Counted from the stretch's first letter, positions 9,214 to 18,652 are shown. The stretch: 64,000 nt of DNA from Aestuariivita boseongensis (GCF_001262635.1 NZ_JXYH01000012.1:22134-86133); one strand, 5' to 3'. Notes: generated by a model not told the origin, from the letters alone. Numbers and translations are program-made.

Positions 9214-10167
9214 GTGACACAAGACGCCATCCGCATAAACGGTCTGGTCAAGACCTACCAGGGCAGCAAGGGGCAACCCGCCAAAACGGCGCTCAAAGGG
9301 GTTGATCTGGCGATCCCTCGCGGATCGGTGTTCGGGCTTTTGGGCCCCAATGGCGCCGGCAAGTCGACGCTGATCAATATCCTTGCGGGTCTGGTGACGA
9401 AATCTGCGGGCAAGGTGCAGATCTGGGGCTTTGATCAGGACGTGAACCCCAGGCAGTCCCGCGCGGCCATTGGCGTCATGCCGCAGGAGCTGAACCTCGA
9501 CCCGTTTTTCACCCCGCGCGCAGCACTTGAGGTGCAGGCGGGGCTCTATGGCGTGCCGAAATCCCAGCGCCGCAGCGATGAGATTCTTGAGCTGGTGGGC
9601 CTATCCGACAAGGCAGAGGTCTATGCCCGGACGCTGTCCGGGGGCATGCGACGCAGGCTTCTTCTGGCCAAAGCTTTGGTGCACAGGCCCAATGTGCTGG
9701 TGCTGGATGAACCGACGGCAGGTGTCGATATCGAACTGCGGCAGATGCTGTGGGACAATGTGCGCAATCTCAATGCCGAAGGCATGACGATCATTCTGAC
9801 CACCCATTATCTGGAAGAAGCGGAAGAGATGTGCGACGAGATCGCCATCATCAACCATGGGGAGGTTGTGGCGCGCGACAGCACCGAAAACCTGCTGACC
9901 ACGCTCGATGCCAAAACCTTGGTGATCCATCCCGAAAATGACGTTGCAAAAGCCCCCTCCGCCGACGGGATCGAGGGAGAGCTGCGCACCGACGGATCGC
10001 TGGCCTTTACCTATCGCAGCGGGGTGACAAAGGCCGAAGCGGTTCTGGACATGGTGCGCGAGGCCGGCATCCGAATTCGCGACCTGCGCAGCGAAGAACC
10101 GCATCTGCAGGATGTGTTCCTGGCGCTGACGTCATCGCGGCCAGATTTTGGCGCAAAATCTGGCTGA
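9214..10167 (+). CDS. ABC transporter ATP-binding protein (YadG/NodI-like)
   Basis: 317 residues with a GTG start preceded by AAGAGG. It has an intact ABC ATPase: Walker A GPNGAGKS at 44-51, signature LSGGM at 141-145, Walker B VLVLDEP at 161-167 and the switch histidine in [14 protein letters not shown]-terminal accessory region of about 90 residues follows, as in YadG, which pairs with an ABC-2 permease. No permease gene lies beside it, so the partner must be elsewhere. Its last codons and stop are built into the first two hairpins of the array that follows. Confidence 0.9.
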   Translation: MTQDAIRINGLVKTYQGSKGQPAKTALKGVDLAIPRGSVFGLLGPNGAGKSTLINILAGLVTKSAGKVQIWGFDQDVNPRQSRAAIGVMPQELNLDPFFTPRAALEVQAGLYGVPKSQRRSDEILELVGLSDKAEVYARTLSGGMRRRLLLAKALVHRPNVLVLDEPTAGVDIELRQMLWDNVRNLNAEGMTIILTTHYLEEAEEMCDEIAIINHGEVVARDSTENLLTTLDAKTLVIHPENDVAKAPSADGIEGELRTDGSLAFTYRSGVTKAEAVLDMVREAGIRIRDLRSEEPHLQDVFLALTSSRPDFGAKSG

Positions 10168-10251
10168 GAAACTGACGCAGTTTCTCATCGGGACTCGGCC
10201 GACAGAGATTTTGCGTCAAAATCTATCCGTTTTCTGTGGCAGAAAACGGAT
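10140..10251. repeat. array of four perfect hairpins in two tandem units
   Basis: Four back-to-back inverted repeats fill the gap between the ABC ATPase and dnaE2. H1 10140-10164 has arm GCCAGATTTTG and loop GCG. H2 10165-10187 has arm TGAGAAACTG and loop ACG, and begins with the stop codon of the ABC gene. H3 10206-10224 has arm AGATTTTG and loop CGT. H4 10225-10251 has arm ATCCGTTTTCTG and loop TGG. H1 and H3 share the same core, and both H2 and H4 are followed by ATCGG(G)ACTCG, so the array reads as two copies of one unit: AGATTTTG hairpin, second hairpin, ACTCG spacer. No T-run follows. It could end or attenuate transcription or stabilise mRNA ends. Confidence 0.85.
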
Positions 10252-10295
10252 CGGACTCGAAAAAGAACAAAACGTGAATATAATGGTGCTCTGCC

Positions 10296-13268
10296 ATGTA
10301 TACAGAGCTGTCGATCACATCCAATTTCACCTTCCTCACCGGGGCTTCCCACCCCGAGGAATACATGGCCCGCGCCGCCGCACTGGGCCTGTCGGGTGTG
10401 GCGATTGCCGACGAAAACTCTGTCGCCGGTATCGTGCGCGCCCATACCCAGGCACGCGAGATCGCCCGGCTGGTGGCCGAACGCCGCGCGTGGGACGCCG
10501 AACATGACCCCATCGGCCCGCCATGCCCTGATCATATCCCCGCACCGCCTTCTTTCCCGATCTATGCCAGCCCCCGCCTGATCCCCGCCGCCCGACTGGT
10601 CTTTACAGATGCGCCCCCCATCACCGTGCTGCCTCAAACGCGCGCCGGTTGGGCGGGGCTTTGCCGGATCCTGTCACAGGGCAAGCTCAGGGCCGAAAAA
10701 GGCAGCTGCATTCTGAGCCTGTCCGATCTGATCGCCTTTCCGGACGATCTGCAGCTGATCCTCTGGCCTGCGGATCAAATCTGGCCCAAAGACTGTGCAG
10801 GCTGGGCGGATCACCTGCCCCGGCTCAAATCCGTTTTCGGGGGCGGCCTGCATCTGGGCCTTGCCCCGCGCTATGACGGGCGCGACGGCCTGCGTTTCGA
10901 CGCACTGGCATCGCAGGCGGCAGAGGCGGGGCTGCCCACCCTCGCCAGTGCCGCACCGATGATGCATCACGCGCGCCGCAGGCGTCTGGCCGATGTCGTT
11001 ACCGCGATCCGCCTGGGCTGCCGCGTCGACGATCTGGGTCGCGCGGCGCTGGCCAACGGCGAACAGCGCCTGCGCGGCGAGGCCGAGATGCGCCGGATCT
11101 TCGCAGGCCATGAGGATGCGGTCGACCGTGCCCATGGGTTGTCAGAACGCCTGACCTTCTCGCTTGATGAGCTGCGCTATGAATACCCGCATGAGGTGGC
11201 AGAAGGCGAAACCCCCGACAAACGCCTGCGCCGGCTGGCTTATGAGGGGATGCAATGGCGTTACCCCTCAGGTGCGCCCGATAAGGTCAAACGCCTTCTG
11301 GAACATGAGCTGACCCTGATCGGGAAGCTGAAATACGAACCCTATTTCCTGACCGTGCGCGACGTGGTCCATTTCGCTCGCTCCCGCAATATCCTGTGTC
11401 AGGGGCGCGGGTCAGCGGCCAATTCGGTCGTGTGCTATTGTCTGGGCGTGACCTCCGTTTCCCCTGAAATCGGCACGATGGTCTTTGAACGCTTCGTGTC
11501 CGAGGCGCGCGATGAGCCTCCCGATATCGACGTCGATTTCGAACATGAACGCCGCGAGGAGGTGATCCAGTGGATTTACCAACGCTATGGCCGTCACCGC
11601 GCGGGCCTGTGCGCCACGGTCGTGCACTACCGCGGCAAGCGCGCCATCCGCGAAGTGGGCCGCGCCATGGGCCTGACCGAGGATACGATCAGCGGGCTCA
11701 GCTCCCAGCTTTGGGGTTTCTTCTCGATCAAGGGGATCGAGGCCGAACGCATGGCCGAAATCGGCCTTGACCCCACCGACCGCCGCCTGATCCAGACATT
11801 GGAACTGGTGCATGAGATCAACGGATTTCCGCGCCACCTGTCCCAACATGTCGGCGGTTTCGTGATGACCGAGGGGCGGCTTGATGAACTGGTTCCGGTG
11901 GAAAACGCCACGATGGAGGATCGCACCGTCATCTGCTGGGATAAGGATGATATCGACACGCTGGGGATCCTGAAGGTCGATGTGCTCAGCCTGGGCATGC
12001 TCACCTGCATCCGTAAGGCGTTTGATTTGCTCAAACGGCATCACCAGACCAGCTACACGCTGGCCACGCTGCCGCCTGAGGACTCGCGCGTCTATGACAT
12101 GCTCTGTGCCGCCGACAGCATCGGCGTGTTCCAGGTCGAAAGCCGCGCGCAGATGAATTTTTTGCCGCGCATGCGCCCGCGCAATTTCTATGATCTGGTG
12201 ATCGAGGTTGCGATCATCCGCCCCGGCCCGATCCAGGGCGACATGGTTCACCCCTTCATCCGGCGAAGAAACGGGGAGGAGGAGGTCAGCTTTCCCTCGG
12301 ACGAGTTGGGCGAGGTGCTGGGCAAAACCCTGGGCGTGCCGCTGTTTCAGGAGCAGGCGATGCAGATCGCTATCGTGGGCGCGGGCTTCACCCCCGATCA
12401 GGCGGACAGGCTGCGCCGGTCACTGGCCACCTTCAAGAAGCATGGGAATGTCAGCGAATTCCGCGCGCTTTTCCTGCGCGGCATGAAGAAAAACGGCTAT
12501 GACGACGACTTTGCCGAGCGCTGTTTTTCCCAGATCGAAGGCTTCGGCTCCTATGGGTTCCCCGAAAGCCATGCTGCGTCTTTTGCGCTTTTGGTCTATG
12601 CCTCGGCCTGGATCAAATGCCACCATCCCGGCATCTTTGCCTGTGCGCTGCTGAACTCCCAGCCGATGGGCTTTTATGCGCCGGCCCAGATCGTGCGCGA
12701 TGCCCGCGAACACGGGGTAGAGGTGCGCCCGATCTGCATCAATGCCAGCTTCTGGGACAATGTGATGGAGCCTGACGGGCAGGGGGGGCTCGCGCTGCGT
12801 CTGGGATTCCGGCAGATCAAGGGCCTGGCCGAGGAGGAAGCCACCTGGCTCACCGCCGGGCGCGGCAACGGGTATCATAGCGTGCAGGATGTCTGGCGGC
12901 GTGCCGGGCTGGGGCCGCAGGTTCTGGAACGGCTGGCCGAGGCGGATGTCTTTGCCGGTATCGGCCTGTCGCGCCGCGATGCGCTATGGGAGGCCAAGGC
13001 GATTGCCAGCGCAAAACCCCTGCCGCTTTTTGCCGGCGACATGGATGGCGAGGGGATCGAGGAGCCTGCCGCCCATCTGCCCCGGATGCATCTTGGCGAA
13101 GCGGTGGTAGAGGATTTCGTGGCCACGCGCCTGTCGCTCAAGGCGCATCCCGTGGCCTTGCTGCGCCATCTTCTGACACCTGGTGCTGTGCCGCACCTGC
13201 CGCCCGGCCGTGGGCGGCCTGCGCCGGATCTGTCGAAACTGATGTTCACCCGCGCCAACCCGGATTGA
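10296..13268 (+). CDS. dnaE2: error-prone DNA polymerase DnaE2 (ImuC), C-terminally short
   Basis: 990 residues. The N-terminal PHP domain (FTFLTGASHPEEYMARAAAL), the polymerase core with catalytic aspartates D412 and D414 in PDIDVDF and D562 in GILKVDVLSLG, and the HhH region are all present. Family members are usually about 1,080 residues or more and end with an OB-fold. Here the frame stops soon after RLSLKAHPVALLRHLL, about where the OB-fold would begin, and no other frame downstream restores it before gpmI. The usual imuA-imuB partners are absent upstream. DnaE2 carries out SOS-induced translesion synthesis. It is probably still a polymerase, but interactions made by the missing domain may be lost. 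Confidence 0.9.
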   Translation: MYTELSITSNFTFLTGASHPEEYMARAAALGLSGVAIADENSVAGIVRAHTQAREIARLVAERRAWDAEHDPIGPPCPDHIPAPPSFPIYASPRLIPAARLVFTDAPPITVLPQTRAGWAGLCRILSQGKLRAEKGSCILSLSDLIAFPDDLQLILWPADQIWPKDCAGWADHLPRLKSVFGGGLHLGLAPRYDGRDGLRFDALASQAAEAGLPTLASAAPMMHHARRRRLADVVTAIRLGCRVDDLGRAALANGEQRLRGEAEMRRIFAGHEDAVDRAHGLSERLTFSLDELRYEYPHEVAEGETPDKRLRRLAYEGMQWRYPSGAPDKVKRLLEHELTLIGKLKYEPYFLTVRDVVHFARSRNILCQGRGSAANSVVCYCLGVTSVSPEIGTMVFERFVSEARDEPPDIDVDFEHERREEVIQWIYQRYGRHRAGLCATVVHYRGKRAIREVGRAMGLTEDTISGLSSQLWGFFSIKGIEAERMAEIGLDPTDRRLIQTLELVHEINGFPRHLSQHVGGFVMTEGRLDELVPVENATMEDRTVICWDKDDIDTLGILKVDVLSLGMLTCIRKAFDLLKRHHQTSYTLATLPPEDSRVYDMLCAADSIGVFQVESRAQMNFLPRMRPRNFYDLVIEVAIIRPGPIQGDMVHPFIRRRNGEEEVSFPSDELGEVLGKTLGVPLFQEQAMQIAIVGAGFTPDQADRLRRSLATFKKHGNVSEFRALFLRGMKKNGYDDDFAERCFSQIEGFGSYGFPESHAASFALLVYASAWIKCHHPGIFACALLNSQPMGFYAPAQIVRDAREHGVEVRPICINASFWDNVMEPDGQGGLALRLGFRQIKGLAEEEATWLTAGRGNGYHSVQDVWRRAGLGPQVLERLAEADVFAGIGLSRRDALWEAKAIASAKPLPLFAGDMDGEGIEEPAAHLPRMHLGEAVVEDFVATRLSLKAHPVALLRHLLTPGAVPHLPPGRGRPAPDLSKLMFTRANPD

Positions 13269-13275
13269 TCCAAAA

Positions 13276-13301
13276 GCGCGCGCTGCCGCGCGCACGGTTT
13301 T
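13276..13301 (+). terminator. candidate terminator of dnaE2
   Basis: Eight bases after the dnaE2 stop a 7-bp stem (GCGCGCG, loop CTGC) is followed by ACGG and four T. The T-run is short, so termination strength is uncertain. Confidence 0.4.
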
Positions 13302-13372
13302 CATTGATTTGGCGCCTGTGTCGCGGCATCGGCATCACGGTCTGTGGTCTGCCTTTTGCGATCTGTTGCGTG

Positions 13373-13394
13373 CCGTATTTGGAAAGAGAAGAAG
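13373..13394 (+). repeat. copy 1 of a dispersed 22-base element
   Basis: The element reads CCGTATTTG followed by GAAAGAGAAGAAG. It lies 87 bases before gpmI and points towards it. Four more copies occur in this window, at 41305-41326 (minus), 55840-55861, 55872-55893 (inverted) and 59472-59493. Confidence 0.75.
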
Positions 13395-13480
13395 ACAAGG
13401 GCCGGGTTCCCTTCGCCTTGGGCTTCACCCGGGCGGCCAGCCGGGTTAGAAGGCCGCAAGAAACCTGATGGAGCGCGCCG

Positions 13481-14998
13481 ATGCAGACCCCCAAACCCGT
13501 TGTCCTGTGCATTCTGGATGGCTGGGGTCTGTCGGACCGGACCGAGGCCAATGCGCCCTATCTGGCGGATACACCCAGTTTCGATGCCATCATGTCAAAA
13601 GGTCCCCATGCGCGGCTGATCACCCACGGGCCGGATGTGGGTCTGCCTTCGGGCCAGATGGGAAATTCCGAAGTGGGCCATACCAATATCGGCGCGGGTC
13701 GTGTCGTGGCGATGGATCTGGGCCAGATTGATCTGGCCATTGAAGACGGCAGTTTCTTCGAGAATCCGGCGTTGCAAGAGTTCATCCAGCGGCTGAAAAC
13801 CAGCGGTGGAACGGCGCATCTGATGGGGTTGGTGTCGGATGGCGGGGTGCACGGGCATCTGACGCATATTTTGGCCGCGGCCAGGGCGATCACCGACGCG
13901 GGCGTTCCGGTGGCGCTGCATGCAATCACCGATGGGCGCGATGTGGCGCCGAAATCCGCCTATGGCTATCTGCGCACGCTGAGTGACCAGTTGCCCGAGG
14001 GCGCGCGCATCGCCACCGTGATCGGGCGCTATTTCGCGATGGATCGGGACAATCGCTGGGGCCGCGTGTCGGAAGCCTATGACGCGATGGTCCACGCCAA
14101 AGGTCGCCGCGCCAAGGATGCCCATGGGGCGGTCACCGCCGCCTATGAGCAAAGCGAAACCGACGAATTCATCACCGCGACAGTGCTGCCCGGCCATGCG
14201 GGCATTCGCGACGGTGACGGCGTCTTTTGCCTGAATTTCCGTGCGGACCGCGCGCGCGAAATTCTGGCCGCCATCGGCCAGCCCGGGTTTGATGCCTTCG
14301 ACACAGGCACGCGTCCCGATCTGGCCGCTTTCCTTGGGATGGTCGAGTATTCCGATCTGCATAACACCTATATGACCACTGTCTTCCCCTCGCGTGAGAT
14401 CGTGAACACGCTGGGCGCCTGGGTCGCTGCGCATGGCCTGCGCCAGTTCCGCCTGGCCGAGACCGAGAAATACCCCCATGTCACCTTCTTCCTGAATGGC
14501 GGCAAGGAAGACCCCGAACCGGGCGAAGATCGCTTCATGCCGAAATCGCCCGATGTGGCGACCTATGATCTGCAGCCCGAGATGTCGGCCCCCGAGGTGG
14601 CAGACAAACTGGTGGAGGCGATCCATGCGGAGTACGACCTGATCGTCGTCAACTTCGCCAATCCCGACATGGTGGGTCATACCGGCGATCTGAAGGCCGC
14701 GATCCGGGCCTGCGAGGCTGTGGATCAGGCGTTGACCCGCACCATCGCCGCGCTGGATGAGGTGGGTGGCGCGATGATCGTCACTGCCGATCACGGCAAT
14801 TGCGAGCTTATGGTCGATCCGGAAACCGGTGGGCCCCATACAGCCCACACGCTCAACCCGGTGCCCGTGGCGCTGGTGGGCGGGCCGGATGGTGCGCGCC
14901 TGCATGACGGGCGGCTTTCGGACCTGGCGCCGACAGTGCTGGCGCTGATGGGTCTGCCGCAACCGCCCGAGATGACCGGAAAGAGCCTTCTGGAATGA
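13481..14998 (+). CDS. gpmI: 2,3-bisphosphoglycerate-independent phosphoglycerate mutase
   Basis: 505 residues, normal length. The metal-binding and catalytic motifs are in place: VLCILDGWGLSDRTEANAP (first aspartate), GNSEVGHTNIGAGR with the phosphorylated serine, HGHLTH, TDGRDVAPKSA, NFANPDMVGHTGD and TADHGNCE. It interconverts 3- and 2-phosphoglycerate in glycolysis using manganese. GGAG lies eight bases before the ATG. It overlaps the next gene by four bases (ATGA), coupling glycolysis to two envelope genes, an order I recall from other alphaproteobacteria. Confidence 0.97.
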   Translation: MQTPKPVVLCILDGWGLSDRTEANAPYLADTPSFDAIMSKGPHARLITHGPDVGLPSGQMGNSEVGHTNIGAGRVVAMDLGQIDLAIEDGSFFENPALQEFIQRLKTSGGTAHLMGLVSDGGVHGHLTHILAAARAITDAGVPVALHAITDGRDVAPKSAYGYLRTLSDQLPEGARIATVIGRYFAMDRDNRWGRVSEAYDAMVHAKGRRAKDAHGAVTAAYEQSETDEFITATVLPGHAGIRDGDGVFCLNFRADRAREILAAIGQPGFDAFDTGTRPDLAAFLGMVEYSDLHNTYMTTVFPSREIVNTLGAWVAAHGLRQFRLAETEKYPHVTFFLNGGKEDPEPGEDRFMPKSPDVATYDLQPEMSAPEVADKLVEAIHAEYDLIVVNFANPDMVGHTGDLKAAIRACEAVDQALTRTIAALDEVGGAMIVTADHGNCELMVDPETGGPHTAHTLNPVPVALVGGPDGARLHDGRLSDLAPTVLALMGLPQPPEMTGKSLLE

Positions 14999-16125
14999 TC
15001 CGCCTGGCCGCCCTTCTGACGTTTCTGGTGTCAGGCGCGGCCTGGGCGCAATCCGATGCCGCGGATGCGGCGCGGCAGGCCGCCCAATTGTTGGAAGAGG
15101 CCGCCCTTTCCCTGCAGGAGGCCGAAAGCGCGCGCGACCGGGTGCGCGCCCTGACGGAAACCGTGCAGGCCTATGAGGCCGGGCTTTCGGCCATGCGCGA
15201 CGGGTTGCGCCAGGCCGCGCTGCGCGAGGGTCAGCTGCAACGCCAACTGAACGCGCGCGAGGCCGAGATCGCCGATCTTCTGGGTGTGCTGCAAACCATC
15301 GGCGCGGCGCCGCCCCCGGTTCTGATGGTTCATCCCGGCGGCCCGCAGGACAGTGCCCGCGCCGCGATGATGCTGGCCGAGGTGACGCCCGCGCTTAACA
15401 CCCGCGCCGCCGAGCTGCGCCGCGACCTGGACGAGGTGCGCACCTTGCGCCTGCTTCAGCAATCCGCGGCGCGGACATTGGAACAGGGTCTTGCAGGCGT
15501 GCAGGAAGCGCGCGCCGATCTCAGTCAGGCGGTGGCCGACCGTACCGATCTTCCCAAACGCTTCACCGAAGATCCGGTGCGCACGGCGATCCTGATTTCC
15601 TCGACCGAAACGCTGGAAGGCTTTGCCAGCGGCCTTGCCAATATGACGGACGAGGTGATCACGCCCACCGCCGCCGACATCAGCAGCCTGAAGGGCGAAT
15701 TGCCGATGCCGGTGCAGGGCGTTCTTCTGCGCCGCGCGGGCCAGTCCGATGCGGCGGGCATCACCCGGCCCGGCATCGTGCTGGCCACACGCCCGCGCGC
15801 GCTGGTCGTCAGCCCGACGCCTGCAACGATTCGCTATCGCGGCCCGCTTCTGGATCTGGGCAATGTGGTCATCCTGGAACCGCAGGCCGACACGCTTTTC
15901 GTGTTCTCCGGCCTTGCCGAGGTCTATGGAGAGGCCGGACAAGTCATTCCCGCAGGCACACCAGTGGGCTTGATGGGCGGTTCCGACCCGGAAATTGGCA
16001 CAATTCTGTCAACAAGCAGTGAGGGCACTGGAACAGACCGCTCAGAAACGCTCTATATAGAGGTGAGAGAGGGCGCAGACCCCGTGGATCCAGAAACATG
16101 GTTCCAAACCGATAAGGATGGATAA
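14995..16125 (+). CDS. murein hydrolase activator EnvC-like protein
   Basis: 376 residues with a clear signal peptide (residues 1-19, cleavage after AWA). Residues 20-125 and 140-185 are alanine/glutamate-rich and look like coiled coils, as in EnvC. Residues 250-350 form a LytM-like beta domain, with LLDLGNVVILEPQADTLFVF and GQVIPAGTPVGLMGG in place of the M23 peptidase core. The zinc-binding HxH of active M23 enzymes is missing, as in EnvC itself, which activates amidases rather than cutting peptidoglycan. It lies between gpmI and ctpA, overlapping both, and probably acts in the periplasm at cell division. Confidence 0.82.
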   Translation: MIRLAALLTFLVSGAAWAQSDAADAARQAAQLLEEAALSLQEAESARDRVRALTETVQAYEAGLSAMRDGLRQAALREGQLQRQLNAREAEIADLLGVLQTIGAAPPPVLMVHPGGPQDSARAAMMLAEVTPALNTRAAELRRDLDEVRTLRLLQQSAARTLEQGLAGVQEARADLSQAVADRTDLPKRFTEDPVRTAILISSTETLEGFASGLANMTDEVITPTAADISSLKGELPMPVQGVLLRRAGQSDAAGITRPGIVLATRPRALVVSPTPATIRYRGPLLDLGNVVILEPQADTLFVFSGLAEVYGEAGQVIPAGTPVGLMGGSDPEIGTILSTSSEGTGTDRSETLYIEVREGADPVDPETWFQTDKDG

Positions 16126-16132
16126 GCCAGAG

Positions 16133-17467
16133 ATGAAAAAGATACTCACAGTAGCAGCCGCCGGGATCCTCTCGGGTGCCGTGGCCACGACCCAGATCGC
16201 CGGCCCGCTGCTTGCCCAGGAAACCGAGCGGAGCACGTCGGTCTATGAACAGCTTGACCTCTTCGGCGATATTTTTGAACGCATCCGCGCGCAATATGTC
16301 GAAGAGGTGGACGAGGCCGATCTGATCGAAGCCGCCATCGACGGCATGCTGACCTCGCTTGATCCGCACTCCAGCTATCTATCGCCCGAAGATGCCGCGA
16401 ATATGCGCGTGCAGACCCGTGGCGAATTCGGCGGGCTGGGTATCGAAGTCACGCAGGAGGAAGGCTTTGTCAAAGTCGTCTCTCCCATCGACGGCACTCC
16501 GGCGGATGAAGCCGGGATGGAAGCGGGAGATTTCATCACCCATGTGGATGGCGAAAGCGTTCTGGGCCTGACACTGGACGAGGCGGTCGAGATGATGCGC
16601 GGCCCGGTGGGATCGGAAATCGTGATCACCGTCGTGCGTGAAGGCGAGGCCGAACCCTTCGACGTTTCCATCATCCGCGACACGATCAAACTCACCGCTG
16701 TGCGGTCGCGCACCGAAGGCGAAACCGTCGTCCTGCGGGTGACCACCTTCAACGATCAGACCACGCCGAACCTTGAATCCGGTCTGCAGAAACAGATCGA
16801 GGAAGCAGGCGGCATCGACCAGATCAACGGCATCGTCCTTGACCTGCGCAATAACCCGGGTGGCCTGCTGACCGAGGCGATCAAGGTTTCCGACGCGTTC
16901 CTTGAAAAAGGCGAAATCGTCTCGACCCGTGGCCGTGCGCCGGAAGATGGTGAGCGGTTCAACGCCACGCCGGGCGATCTGGCCCAGGGCAAACCCATTG
17001 TGGTGCTGATCAATGGCGGGTCCGCCTCGGCCTCGGAAATCGTGGCCGGTGCGCTGCAGGATCACCGCCGGGCTATCGTAGTGGGCACCAAAAGCTTCGG
17101 CAAAGGCTCGGTCCAGACCGTGATGCCGCTTCGGGGTGACGGCGCAATGCGCCTGACCACGGCGCGCTATTACACGCCGTCCGGACGGTCGATCCAGGCG
17201 CTGGGCGTCTCGCCGGACATCGTGGTGGAACAACCCCGCCGCCGCCCCGCCGAGGATGACGAGGAATCCAGCGCGCTGATCAACCGGTCGGAAGCCGACC
17301 TGCGTGGCCGTCTCGACAATGACAGCCTGAGCGAGGACGAGATCCGCCAGATCGAAGCCGACCGCGCCAAGGCCGAAGCCGCCGCCGCGCTGCGGGAAGA
17401 GGATTATCAGCTGGCCTATGCCATCGACATCCTGAAGGGTCTGTCGGCGATCGGTCCCCGCGACTGA
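16133..17467 (+). CDS. ctpA: carboxy-terminal processing protease, S41 family
   Basis: 444 residues from the start MKKILTVAAAG; an in-frame ATG at 16118, inside the end of the EnvC gene, would add five. I prefer 16133 because the signal peptide then starts normally. Residues 1-29 form a signal peptide, about 85-170 a PDZ domain, and 200-365 the S41 serine protease. The catalytic serine is S299 (GGSASASE), the lysine K324 and the glutamine Q328 (SFGKGSVQ). Such proteases trim periplasmic proteins and control murein endopeptidases, which fits the coupling to the EnvC-like gene. A strong terminator follows. Confidence 0.95.
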   Translation: MKKILTVAAAGILSGAVATTQIAGPLLAQETERSTSVYEQLDLFGDIFERIRAQYVEEVDEADLIEAAIDGMLTSLDPHSSYLSPEDAANMRVQTRGEFGGLGIEVTQEEGFVKVVSPIDGTPADEAGMEAGDFITHVDGESVLGLTLDEAVEMMRGPVGSEIVITVVREGEAEPFDVSIIRDTIKLTAVRSRTEGETVVLRVTTFNDQTTPNLESGLQKQIEEAGGIDQINGIVLDLRNNPGGLLTEAIKVSDAFLEKGEIVSTRGRAPEDGERFNATPGDLAQGKPIVVLINGGSASASEIVAGALQDHRRAIVVGTKSFGKGSVQTVMPLRGDGAMRLTTARYYTPSGRSIQALGVSPDIVVEQPRRRPAEDDEESSALINRSEADLRGRLDNDSLSEDEIRQIEADRAKAEAAAALREEDYQLAYAIDILKGLSAIGPRD

Positions 17468-17489
17468 TCTGCACCTCATTCAAACATCC

Positions 17490-17523
17490 AAACGCGCGCG
17501 GTCTGAACACCGCGCGCGTTTTT
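17490..17523 (+). terminator. Rho-independent terminator after ctpA
   Basis: An 11-bp GC-rich stem (ACGCGCGCGGT) with a six-base loop CTGAAC, flanked by A on the left and a T-run on the right. It closes the gpmI-envC-ctpA operon 22 bases past the stop. Confidence 0.85.
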
Positions 17524-17655
17524 CGTTGGCTGATGAAACGCCCCGGAAAATCGCCTGCACCCGCCTTGGCCAATGGGACTTCCCTCTCAAATCATTCCGC
17601 TTCATAGTGCCGCCCGAACGGCCGCGAACAGCCGTCAGTAACGGGAGGAAACACC

Positions 17656-18606
17656 ATGAAGTTTTTCACGCGCGCAGCACTGGCTGCAGCGATTGTGGGC
17701 TTTGCAGGCACTGCCGCCTTTGCCGAAACCCGCGTCACTTATAAATCCGCCAAGGCCGGCTCGTCCTATTACCAGATGGCCGTGCAAATCGCCGAGGCGA
17801 TGAAAGCAGGCTCGGACATCTCGGTCACAATCGAGGAAAGCCAGGGCTCCGTCCAGAACGTGATGGAGGTCAAGGCGCGCGGCGGCGATTACGTCTTTAC
17901 CACCCCGCCCGCGCTGGTGGGTCTGGCCCAGGGCGGCAAGGCGATGTTCGAAGGCAAGGGCGACCCCGCCTTTGACGAGATCCGCGCGCTGTTCCCGATC
18001 CCGTCGCTGACCATGCATTTCGTCACCCGCGCCGATGCCGGGATCAACAGCTTCGCCGATCTGGAAGGCAAGACGATCCTTCTGGGCAAGGGTTCCTTCG
18101 GTGCGCGCGAGGGCGAAAAATACCTGGGCCTCTTCGGTCTGGAAGGCAAGGTCACCCTGGCCGAGGTTGAACTGTCCAACGCCGTGCCCGCGCTGAAGAA
18201 CGGCCAGATCGACGCCTTTGTCACCGCAGGTTCCTATCCCGCGCCCAACGTGATCGAAGCTGCCGCCTCCACCGGTGTGAAGGTTCTGTCGCTGAGCGAC
18301 GAACAGGTGGCCGAAACCAAGCGCGCCCGTCTGGTCATTCCGGCAGGCACTTATGCCGGGCAGGATGAAGACATCGTCACCACCTCTCTGCCGGTTGTGG
18401 CCTACACCACCACCAAGATGGACGATGACACCGCCTATCAGCTGACCAAGACCTATTGGGAAGGCAAGGCGGCGATGGGTGAGGCCGCACCGTGGTGGAA
18501 CGGCGTGGACGAGGGCCTGATGTCGAACATTCCGGGTAAGATCCATCCCGGCGCGATCCGCTATTACAAGGAAGCGGGTATGGCGCTGACCGACGCTCAG
18601 ATGTAA
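17656..18606 (+). CDS. TAXI family TRAP transporter solute-binding protein
   Basis: 316 residues with a signal peptide (MKFFTRAALAAAIVGFAG, cleavage after AFA). The mature start TRVTYKSAKAGSSYYQMA and the region around QGSVQNVMEVKARGGDYVF are typical of TAXI periplasmic receptors. They deliver substrate, often dicarboxylates or amino acids such as glutamate, to a sodium-coupled TRAP permease. GGGAGG precedes the ATG. The permease gene follows 66 bases later behind a terminator-like hairpin. The substrate cannot be told from sequence. Confidence 0.9.
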   Translation: MKFFTRAALAAAIVGFAGTAAFAETRVTYKSAKAGSSYYQMAVQIAEAMKAGSDISVTIEESQGSVQNVMEVKARGGDYVFTTPPALVGLAQGGKAMFEGKGDPAFDEIRALFPIPSLTMHFVTRADAGINSFADLEGKTILLGKGSFGAREGEKYLGLFGLEGKVTLAEVELSNAVPALKNGQIDAFVTAGSYPAPNVIEAAASTGVKVLSLSDEQVAETKRARLVIPAGTYAGQDEDIVTTSLPVVAYTTTKMDDDTAYQLTKTYWEGKAAMGEAAPWWNGVDEGLMSNIPGKIHPGAIRYYKEAGMALTDAQM

Positions 18607-18623
18607 TCACGCGCAAGGTTTGG

Positions 18624-18652
18624 AAAGGCCGGGCCCCGCGCCCGGCCTTTTT
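18624..18652 (+). terminator. terminator or attenuator between receptor and permease genes
   Basis: A stem of about 11 bp (AAAGGCCGGGC, loop CCCGC) followed by five T lies 17 bases after the receptor stop and 20 before the permease ATG. It would cut most transcripts after the receptor gene, giving more receptor than permease, a common arrangement for binding-protein transporters. Confidence 0.8.

Noticed and set aside
10140..10251. Possible CRISPR array
   Set aside because: Four hairpins with differing sequences and no regular unique spacers; no cas genes.
13269..13480. Frameshift that would restore the missing DnaE2 C-terminus
   Set aside because: The other two plus-strand frames show no OB-fold-like sequence, and only about 210 bases remain before gpmI.
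14995..16125. Active M23 peptidase
   Set aside because: No HxH or other zinc ligands in the LytM-like region; EnvC-type activator is the better call.
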